From: Bactericera cockerelli
Taxonomy: Eukaryota; Arthropoda; Insecta; Hemiptera; Triozidae
Length of the DNA: 64,000 nucleotides
NCBI GenBank assembly: GCA_024516035.1
Contig: CM044960.1
Span: 12,794,818-12,858,817, forward strand
Direction of reading: 5' to 3'
The position numbers were made by a program, and so were the translations under genes. Of this stretch, positions 22,610 through 31,731 are shown one piece after another. The notes below the pieces were generated by a model. The model saw only the letters and a program-made list of their open reading frames with translations, searched no databases and had not been told where the DNA came from. Each line of letters starts with the position of its first letter. Position 1 is the first letter of the stretch.

Positions 22610-23080
22610 GCCAGTGCATAGCTGCAGCTACCGCGGACTGTATACTGGGTGTATCATTTGAAGAGACCGATATCTCGAGAACCAATTCACATTTTTTAAA
22701 ACACTGTGTTTAGTTAGAGATGAAGAACTTACCCAAAAACTGTGTAAAGACATCTAGAGTCTCTTTCTTCTTTTTCTCCCTCTTATCCACCCTTCATCTG
22801 TTTCCCTTCTATACTTCTCTCCCCACCCCTCCTCTCTCTCTTTATATCTCCTTCTCTCTCTTTCTCTGACATTTCTATGCTTTTAAGTTTTAATGTCACT
22901 TTCAACTTCAATGAGCATTACACTGCCAGTGCATAGCTGCAGCTCCCGCGGACTGTATACTGGGTGTATCACTTGAAGAGACCGATATCTCGAGAACCAA
23001 TTCACATTTTTTAAAACACTGTGTTTAGTTTGAGATGAAGAACTTACCCAAAGACTGAGTAAAAGAATCTAGATTCTCTG
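22610..23080 (+). repeat. Direct repeat of about 155 bp flanking one minisatellite unit
   Basis: GCCAGTGCATAGCTGCAGCT starts at 22610 and again at 22925 (315 bp apart). The copies share GACTGTATACTGGGTGTATC and GACCGATATCTCGAGAACC. Between them (about 22765-22924) lies one diverged copy of the 98-bp polypyrimidine unit plus its TCTATGCTTTTAAGTTTTAA suffix, as in the array at 24.5-26.3 kb. Confidence 0.8.
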
Positions 23081-23407
23081 TAAATTTGAACAAATGACTC
23101 GTATTATTATTTTTCATCGACTTCATTGTTCAATGACTTACCAAATGACTCCACTGTTTTATCAGCTATTATTAAGTTATCAGCACTTTTTGTTGAAGAT
23201 CCACAAGTTAAGAGTGAATGAATTTAAGGGACCACTTTATAGACGTTTCTTTTTTTTTAAATTTTATTATTATTTTTTGAAGTTTTTATCACAATCTCTT
23301 TGGTAGTTTTTGCCCGATTAAGACTACTAAAGTCCCATTATTCCAGCAGTAAGTCCAAGACATATTATTATGTGGTAAAAATCCCAAATGGGAGGATAAC
23401 TTGTCAT

Positions 23408-23488
23408 GTCCCGGTTGGGTTTCAAACCCACGACCTCTGGAAACTTTGGATTCACAGAGTGCCGCCTTTACCACTGAGCTACCGGGAC
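23408..23488 (-). mobile_element. tRNA-like sequence, SINE head or tRNA pseudogene
   Basis: The 81-nt minus-strand sequence has perfectly pairing 7-bp ends (GTCCCGG with CCGGGAC), an A-box-like TAGCTCAGTGGTAAAGGC and a B-box-like GGGTTTGAAACCC. The B box departs from GGTTCGANTCC and I cannot place a convincing anticodon arm. A functional tRNA is therefore unlikely. A young tRNA-derived retroposon or pseudogene fits better. Confidence 0.5.
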
Positions 23489-24044
23489 AGACAAAATAGC
23501 ACTTCGTTTTCAACTTTGACAGCTTGTAGAAGGGAAAGTAAGCATTTTTTAAATTAATTTATGGTTATAAACCCCACTAGATTGTACCCAGGGACATGCT
23601 CCTGAATTATCTTGTACAACACCGCTCAATTACACCCTGTATATAATTGGCTAACAAAATACACTATAATATTCCGCAGCAATTAAAATCGACCGCCGCC
23701 GTCCTGGTAATTAGATTAATTTGAATTTAAATCGCGTGGATTTATGTCTGTAACGATTGTACAAAGAGTTACAGGTTTTCTTGTAATTTTGTAGTTTTAT
23801 AAATTTAAATTGGAAATGTATTTTTATTTATTAATTTTTAAGCGGCATAGAAGGATTATAATATGTTGACTTTTTATATGAAAATAAGTCTTAATAAATC
23901 ATACCCACTCATGGAACCAATAATAATAATAATATCGCCTTATTTATGGGTGTCATATTTGAACACAAGGAAATGTTTTTTACTGAAACTTGTCTAAAAT
24001 TTTTACAGTGACGAAGGTCCAGAATGGAGCATTTATCAAATATA

Positions 24045-24168
24045 ATGTAACTTGGAGGTCGGTGGTTCAAGTCCCGGTTCCAGCGTAGATTTAGTAAAGC
24101 GAGTTTGAGTAGTTGTGATATCACGAAAGTGATTAACGCAAATATGATAACTATATTTGTATTAATCA
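24045..24168 (+). mobile_element. SINE family 2, 5'-truncated
   Basis: GGAGGTCGGTGGTTCAAGTC, TTTAGTAAAGCGAGTTTGAG, TTGTGATATCACGAAAGTGA. The A-box half is missing. Confidence 0.75.
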
Positions 24169-24185
24169 TAAGAGTAACGTCACAA

Positions 24186-24290
24186 GTAAAACTCCATCGC
24201 TAATATTCAACCCATCTTGGTTCTCAAACCACAGACCAGAAGGATCACAAGTCCACTGTCGTTACGATAGCCCGAGGTCTCTAGCTTAAG
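24186..24290 (-). mobile_element. Diverged SINE family 2 relative
   Basis: The minus strand has a tRNA-like CGACAGTGGACTTGTGATCC and GTGGTTTGAGAACC in the expected places. More diverged than neighbouring copies. Confidence 0.4.
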
Positions 24291-24489
24291 CTAAGCCACG
24301 AGTATTATCTCCTACTGAGAAAATGTTATGTATAAAGACCTTTCTTTTCCTTCGGTGAAAATGCTCGGGGTAAAAAACATGTTTATTTGAGTGAACACGG
24401 ATTTGTGTGGCGCTAAACGAGAAAGCTGTGAGAGGAAGCTCAACATTTTTAACATTTTCTCTTGTTATTTATGAGTTAAACGTGTTTAG

Positions 24490-26330
24490 CTCCCTATCTC
24501 TCTCTCTGTCTATATTGATCCCTCCTTTCATATCTCTCCTTCTCATCCCTTCTCTCTCTTCCTCTGTCTTCCTTTTCTCTATCTCTCCTTCTTTCCCTCC
24601 TTTTTCTACCTCTTATCATTCCTTCATCTGTTTCCCTTCCATACTTCTCTCCCCCACCCCTCCTCTCTCTCTTTATATCTACTTCTGTTTCTTTCTCCTT
24701 TTTCTCCATCTTATTATTCCTTCATCTGTGTTCCTTCCATACTTCTCTCCCCCAACCCTCCTCTCTCTCTTTATGTCTCCTTCTGTTTCTTTCTCCTTTT
24801 TCTCCCTCTTATCATTCCTTCATCTGTTTTCCTTCCATACTTCTCTCCCCCAACCCTCCTCTCTCTCTTTATGTCTCCTTCTGTCTCTTTCTTCAACTCT
24901 CTCTCTCTCTCTCTTTCTCTGTCTTCCTTTTCTCTATCTCTCCTTCTTTCCTCCCTTTTCCCCTCCTTTTTCTCCCTCTTATCATCCCTTCATCTGTTTC
25001 CCTTCCATACTTCTCTCCCCCACCCCTCGTATCTCTCTTTATATCTCGTTCTGTTTCTTTCTCTGACACTTCTATGCTTTTAAGTTTTAAAGTCACTTTC
25101 AACTTCAATGGGCATTACACGCCTTTCTTTCTGGTTAATGGTTTTTTTAACCTGTTATTTATATTTGACATCCTCATGTGAATCTGTTTCCCATATCTCT
25201 TTCTCCTTTTTCTCCCTCTTATCATCCCTTCATCTGTTTCCCTTATTTACTTCTCTCCCCCACCCCTCCTCTCTCTCTTTATATCTACTTCTGTCTCTTT
25301 CTTCTTTTTCTCGCTCTTATCATCCCTTCATCTGTTTCCCTTCCATACTTCTCTCCCCCACCCCTCCTCTCTCTCTTTATATCTACTTCTGTCTCTTTCT
25401 TCTTTTTCTCGCTCTTATCATCCCTTCATCTGTTTCCCTTCCATACTTCTCTCCCCCACCCCTCCTCTCTCTCTTTATATCTACTTCTGTCTCTTTCTTC
25501 TTTTTCTCCCTCTTATCATTCCTTCATCTGTTTCCCTTCCATACTTCTCTCCCCCACCCCTCCCTCCTCTTTTTCTTCTCTTCTCTCTCTCTTATATCTC
25601 CTTTTTCCTCTTTATGCTCTCTTTCTCTCTCTTTTCTCCTTTTTCTCCCTCTTATCATTCCTTCATCTGTTTCCCTTCCATACTTCTCTCCCCCAACCCT
25701 CCTCTCTCTCTTTATATCTACTTCTGTCTCTTTCTTCTTTTTCTCCCTCTTATCATCCCTTCATCTGTTTCCCTTCCATACTTCTCTCCCCCACCCCTCC
25801 TCTCTCTCTTTATGTCTCCTTCTCTCTCTTTCTCCTTTTTCTCCCTCTTATCATTCCTTCATCTGTGTTCCTTCCATACTTCTCTCCCCCACCCCTCCTC
25901 TCTCTCTTTATATCTACTTCTGTTTCTTTCTCCTTTTTCTCCCTCTTATTATCCCTTCATCTGTTTCCCTTCCATACTTCTCTCCCCCACCCCTCCTCTC
26001 TCTCTTTATATCTCCTTCTGTCTCTTTCTTCAACTCTCTCTCTCTCTCTCTTTCTCTGTCTTCCTTTTCTCTATCTCTCCTTCTTTCCTCCCTTTTCCCC
26101 TCCTTTTTCTCCCTCTTATCATTCCTTCATCTGTTTCCCTTCCATATTTCTCTTCCCCACCCCTCCTCTCTCTCTTTATATTTCCTTCTATCTCTTTCTC
26201 TGACACTTCTATGCTTTTAAGTTTTAATGTCAATTTCAACTTCAGCGGGCATTACACTGCCTTTCTTTCTGGTTAGTGGTTTTTTTTAAACATGTTATTT
26301 ATATTTGACATCCTCATGTGAATTTATTAT
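24490..26330. repeat. 98-bp polypyrimidine minisatellite with higher-order structure
   Basis: Unit marker CATCTGT recurs at 24625, 24723, 24821, 24991, 25231, 25329, 25427, 25525, 25664, 25762, 25860, 25958 and 26128. Most spacings are exactly 98 bp. Two are 170 bp, from the same extra block of about 72 bp. A suffix (TCTATGCTTTTAAGTTTTAA through ACATCCTCATGTGAAT) occurs at about 25065-25185 and 26202-26320, so a segment of about 1.14 kb is itself duplicated. Because 98 is not a multiple of three, all three plus frames cycle through the same open low-complexity translation. The long frames here are therefore not gene evidence. Confidence 0.92.
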
Positions 26331-26339
26331 TAAAACACT

Positions 26340-26405
26340 TCTATATGGCTCGGATACGATGGCATTAGCCTCACCCAGCCTGAGTAGACTCTGACAGTGA
26401 ATTCG
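26340..26405 (-). mobile_element. SINE core fragment
   Basis: The minus strand contains CAGGCTGGGTGAGGCTAATG, the conserved core, with little else preserved. Confidence 0.55.
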
Positions 26406-26904
26406 CCAGTGGCGAGTACTCGTTTTTTAACACGTTGTTTAGCTTGATGAACCGCAGCGGTGAGAATTAATGTATTGTAATCTGCGTTGGGTGAATATAT
26501 CCACTATAAACGTATTATTATTTCTGAACAACTATACGGTTATAGACACCCGCGGATAATCTTAGTTGCTAATCCAACTCCGGAGTGATAAGCTGATAAC
26601 AATTATACATACAGTATATTAATGTATACAACTATACAAATAGCACTTACAGATACCTAATAGGTAATGGATAGAGGTACTGTATTAACACTCTCATAAT
26701 GACAAAATTATATTTGTATATACTTGTATTGTAATCATTTTCATTTTTAATTAGGTATTCTTACAAACACATTGCTTCAAAGTACAGACATCCCAGGACA
26801 GATATTTCAACCTTGTGGGTCTCGTTCTTGAAGCTGTGTATAACTCAAAAAACTAAAGGTGTCCTTCTCTTTCCTCATCTGAAAATAATATATGTAAAAC
26901 AATC
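26406..26904. other. Unassigned AT-rich DNA
   Basis: No feature recognised. Confidence 0.5.
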
Positions 26905-26918
26905 ACTGTAGGATTGAA

Positions 26919-27255
26919 TGGTTATGACTACTGCCCGTAGTCCAGAGATCCCAAGTTCGATCAACGGTTAGGGCAGACATTTCGAAGAAAATTCTGTACC
27001 ATCCAAACCATCCATTTCCGGCCCTGCCCAGACTGGGTGAGAATAATGTGGGTAGCTGGTACGATTCCGCGAATGGACGGTAACATTCCCGTCCCGATTG
27101 GGACGTTAAAACCAAATAGAATCGTTGGCGTTAGGAAGGGCATCCAGCCGTAAAAACGTGCTCCATCGTACTTACCTGAACCATGAGGTTGAACAATGCC
27201 CACCCCAATAGTAACATAAACTACTACAGGATAAAGGCTAGGGATTTATATAATT
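26919..27255 (+). mobile_element. Core-bearing tRNA-derived SINE with 14-bp TSD
   Basis: Flanked by identical ACTGTAGGATTGAA at 26905-26918 and 27256-27269. The head retains a decayed tRNA-like segment (GTAGTCCAGAGATCCCAAGT). The body has CCCAGACTGGGTGAGAATAA, TGGGTAGCTGGTACGATTCC, CGTTGGCGTTAGGAAGGGCA and ACCATGAGGTTGAACAATGC. These are the same blocks, in the same order, as at 60963-61305. Long target duplications indicate LINE-driven retroposition. The 337-bp length approximates a full-length element. Confidence 0.9.
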
Positions 27256-27269
27256 ACTGTAGGATTGAA

Positions 27270-28743
27270 GACTACCTATATATACCTTACCCAGCCTATG
27301 AAGAACTCCATTATCCATGCTAAGTATCTCCCTGATGTAATAACTAGTAATTAGACAAGCTGAGTTCAGTGTGCATGACCCCATTCATCAAAACAATGGC
27401 CAGATAGAAAGCTCATTAGTAAGTTTAAGATTTTGGACAAACTACGAACCTCCTTGAACAACAACAAAGTAAAGTGTGCTCCGTGTTTAATCTTAATAAA
27501 TTATAGTGTTTTAACCATCCATAAATTTTAAAACTGTGCACAATTCAAAAACTAAACAACCAACTTTGATCACAAATTGCAATCATTCGTAGAATCTCGC
27601 GTTAAACCACAAATCCGCGAGTTTAAGTTCGCGAAACAAATAACGAATTTCCAAGGAGGTATCTACGTTCTGGAATAAAAAACCAGCCCCATCGGAGAAG
27701 TGCGGCATTATTTACCTTAGCAGATCTTATCTACAGTACTACCACCCGTAATTCAGTTCAATAATCTTCAATCCCACCTTGAAAGAGGAAGAACCAACAA
27801 GCGGGCCTTGACGGCAACAAACTCAACCCAGGACGCGCGACGGCAAGGACTGATCTTGATTAATTATCAACATTTCATCAAGCGGCAAATATTCAAAATC
27901 CAATTCCATTTGTAAACATCAAGCTCAAAAAAAAAAAAGAGATCACTTTTCTGTGGTTATCACTTTGAGATCATTATCACTTTGATTTGTTTAAGTTTAA
28001 GCATTGATTAATGTCATTGGTCTAGAAATTGTCTCACATTTGTGTCACACCATTGAAATATATTGCCTGTATTTTAAGAGATTGTTTCGGCATAGCCAGT
28101 GTTGTCTGGATTGTTATAGAGTGTCCCACTGGATCACTCAACTTACACTAATCCAAAGTGTCGATGCTCAGGTATATATTTACATTTAATTTATTACTTT
28201 TATACTTATTGCTTCTACATTTATAACAACTAGGTTATTTGACACCTGGTCTTTTTCATATTTTTATACAGTAGCTCACAGCTCCAGACAAAAACCTACC
28301 TACTTATTTCCTAAAACTATCTAAATATTGTGACACTTGGATCTACAAATTACTCTGCAGTAAGTTATTTAGATAACTTTACTGGGTGATAACTAGCATA
28401 AATACTATATTCTATGTTTTGTTTGACTTAATCATTTTGTTCTTTTATTGACATGTATGTACCTAAACATAAATAAGACATACATATTGACAGATCACAC
28501 AACATTAAATTAAATTAAACTGGCAACACAACTGTAATTTATCTATTTATTTTTACTAAATCTTTCTGTATTTCTTGACACATACTAACATAGTAAGTAC
28601 TAAATTTTTTATATAATAAAAATAATACTACTGAAAATGACTGTACAATTCAGGGTTGCGCTGCAGTTTCCAATTTTATCCACCAGATAAATTCAAATTA
28701 CAATCAATAGTTCAATTAAGTACAGGTTCCACAAATACACATC
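27270..28743. other. AT-rich region upstream of the long retrotransposon
   Basis: No gene is recognised. Some of this may be the retrotransposon's 5' untranslated region, because no 5' boundary or target duplication could be located. Confidence 0.4.
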
Positions 28744-30582
28744 ATGTTGTCCCGAGCAACTAGAGTAAAAAATCAAACAAAGAAATTAAAAATTTCTCTT
28801 GAAAATTTTGATGATGAGTCCTACATCATATTAAAACCAGAAATAAAAAAAACTTGAAGAGGAGTACAAAAATGATTTTAAACTAGAAAATTTGCTTTCA
28901 CAAATTTGTGAAAAGTGGATGGAAAAACACATCAAGTTGAGGGAAATGAATGAACACTGTATGGATATCATGTTGAAATGTGCTGAAATTGAAAAAGAGA
29001 AACATGGAATGGAGATAAAGCTGTCAGATTATGATGAAAGGTTCAAACGTTTAATAGCTGAAAATGAAGCTCAACTGAATGAGACAGATCAAAAAATCGA
29101 GGAATATAAACAAAATGAGAAGATGCTAGAAAACAAAACGAAAAAACTCAACGCACAAATTCAAAACATTCTGAGCACTAGTGAAAAACAGTGTCTTGAC
29201 TATACTCAGACAATTGACACACTAAAAGTAGAAGTTCTCCAGAAGAATGAAATTGTAACATACAATGTCAAAAAAGCTGAAGAAAACCAAAACCAAATAT
29301 CTGAACTGTCTGAGGAAAACAGAAGAATGAGATTGAAAATAGAAGAAATGTCCAAAACAAAAAAACAAAATGAAATCAAGGAGACAGAAAAATTGCAGAA
29401 TCAAATTATAAATCTAACCAACAAACATGAGTTAGATACAGCTTTATTTCTAGATAAACAAAGCAATGATGAAACTCAATTGAAAAGCGTGATAAAAGAG
29501 AAAGAAACTAACGAGGTAAATCTCTCACAGAAAATTAATTCACTAGTATGTGAAAAGGAAGGTTTGTTACTAACCATTGAAGCTCTAAAAAAAACAATAG
29601 AAGACTTGGGTAAACATGAAATATATAGCATAGCTCCCTCACTACTTGATAATTCTAACTCTTCAGTTAACACTATCATCAACTGTTCATCCATATTTAA
29701 TGAATTGAACTTATTTGAAGAAACTAAAATTACTGAAGAACAAAACAAAAACCACTGCTCCACTAACATGAACATAACTTCAAATGTCTCTTTTGAAGAA
29801 ACTCCTGAAGAAAATTTAGCAGAAAACTCTGAATTAGGAAATATACTAGTAGACTCTACCACTATACAAAATATGAGTTTTAAACAACCAAATTACCTAA
29901 AAAAAAATATAAACCCCGGATACCAAAAAACTGACTCTAACAAAAAACAGATTTTCTTGGTGGGTGATAGCCATATAAGAGGGTTAAAGCACTTCCTGAA
30001 ATCTCAAATTCCTCATAATTGGACTATACAAGAGTCTTTCAAGTCTGGTGCATCTTTTGATGATTTGAAATACCTCGTACCCACACCTGAAACTTCTCAA
30101 CTTAAAAATGGTGATCATGTAATAATAATGGCTGGTTCTAGTGATTTAAGAAGAACTAAGTATGACTCAATGCTGGATAGTATTCGACACAGCTTGGTCT
30201 TCTTCTGGGTGTCTATGTCTCACTCATTATGCTTCCATTGAGATGTGACCATCCACACCTAAATTCAGATATTAAAAATCTTAATTCCAAACTAAATACT
30301 GACTTAGGTCAATATGTAAATATTGTAACACCCTCAAATTCCATTAAATTGTTCCACTATGCTATAGATGGACGCCATTTAAATAGACAAGGAAAAATGA
30401 AACTATGCTACCTAATTGCCACTTCCATAAAAAGCCAAAAAATAACACCTCTGAAACCAATTCCAGTTCCCATTTCTACTTCAAAACAACAAATTGCACT
30501 TGCAACAACAAACGGTAGTACCAAAGAGCTATCTAGCAAAAATATCCACACTAGGAAACAATCAAGACATCCTAATAAAATT

Positions 30583-30924
30583 AATGCTCTAAATACAGCA
30601 CAAAATATGATCCAGTCTCAAAATAACTCTGAGACTGGACCTAATGTAAAAATGAATAAAAACATTAGTCGAGACTTACCACCTACATTTAAAAATAATG
30701 CTCTAAATACAGCACATAGTATGATCCAGTCTCAAAATAACTCTGAGACTAGACCTAATGTAAGAGGGAAAAAGAATATTAGTAGAAACTTACCACCTAG
30801 ATTTAAAAATAATGCTCTAAATACAGCAGATAGTATGATCCAGTCTCAAAATAACCCTGAGACTAGACCTAATGTAAGAGGGAAAAATAATATAAGTAGA
30901 AACTTACCACCTAGATTTAAAAAT
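30583..30924 (+). repeat. 114-bp tandem repeat within ORF1 (three units)
   Basis: AATGCTCTAAATACAGCA occurs at 30583, 30697 and 30811, exactly 114 bp apart, so each unit adds 38 codons without changing frame. Each unit encodes NALNTA, MIQSQNN and NISRNLPPRFKN-type blocks. Confidence 0.92.
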
Positions 30925-31349
30925 ACAGAACATTATAATAACACAGACAGGAAGCATGAAAAAACAACTAGTACCAGACAATCCACTAAACCTGACACTA
31001 TGACTAAGTTCAAAAATCCTCATTGCAATCCAAAAACACTTGATAATCATAGTCCTCCCATCCCACCTCCCTCTCTTGCACATACCCTGCCTCCACCTCA
31101 TTGCAACCACAACCAAAGTACTAGTTGCCCACCATTTAACCGTTACTTGTCTTCTCAGCCTGTTTCTTGTTCCTGTTTTTCTCCACACTATTTCCACTTA
31201 TTTTTATCCCCATCAACACTTTGCTCCCTCTCATCCTCACAACTTTATCCCCTTCCACCCCGCTACCCCTCATCACTCCCATACTTCTCATTGCCTACCT
31301 ACCCCTCACAACTACACTCCCTCTATACCTATTCATCATTTTGCCTCTC

Positions 31350-31730
31350 AGTTTAGCTTCTCTCCCTCTCTACCTAATCCTCCTTCTGCTTCCCAGTCTA
31401 ATTATCCCCCTTCTCTTTCTCTAACAAATTATCCCCCTTCACCATCTAAGCATCTTTCTGGCCCTCAGCCTATCTACCCTTCCTCTCTACCTAATAATCA
31501 TCTGGCCCCTCTGTCTACCCACCCCCCTTCTCCACCTAATAATCACTTTTCCCCTCAGTCTACTCAGCCCCCCTCTCTACCTAATAATCATTCTACCCCT
31601 CAGTTTACCTACTCCCCCCTTCTACCTCATAATTTTTCTGCCCCTCCGTCCATCTCCCCCCCCTCTTTACCTAATCATCTTCCTGCCCCTCAGTCTAACT
31701 ACCCCCCCTCTCCACCTACTCATCATAATA
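31350..31730 (+). repeat. 45-bp proline-rich repeat at ORF1 C terminus
   Basis: CTACCTAATAATCA-type words recur at 31487, 31532, 31577, 31622, 31667 and 31712, exactly 45 bp apart, with more diverged units before. Each encodes a 15-residue PPSLPNNH..PQST-like unit. The spacing preserves frame, arguing for selection on the protein. Confidence 0.85.
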
Positions 31731-31731
31731 A

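Noticed and set aside
23408..23488. Functional tRNA on minus
   Set aside because: Acceptor ends pair perfectly, but the B box is GGGTTTGAAAC-like and the anticodon arm is not convincing.
24407..26276. Open frames of 200-370 codons on plus across the CT-rich array
   Set aside because: All three frames are open and the translation repeats the same low-complexity phrases because the 98-bp unit rotates frame. No codon structure, start context or domain.
24490..26330. CRISPR array
   Set aside because: Units are contiguous 98-bp repeats without unique spacers, in a eukaryotic context.
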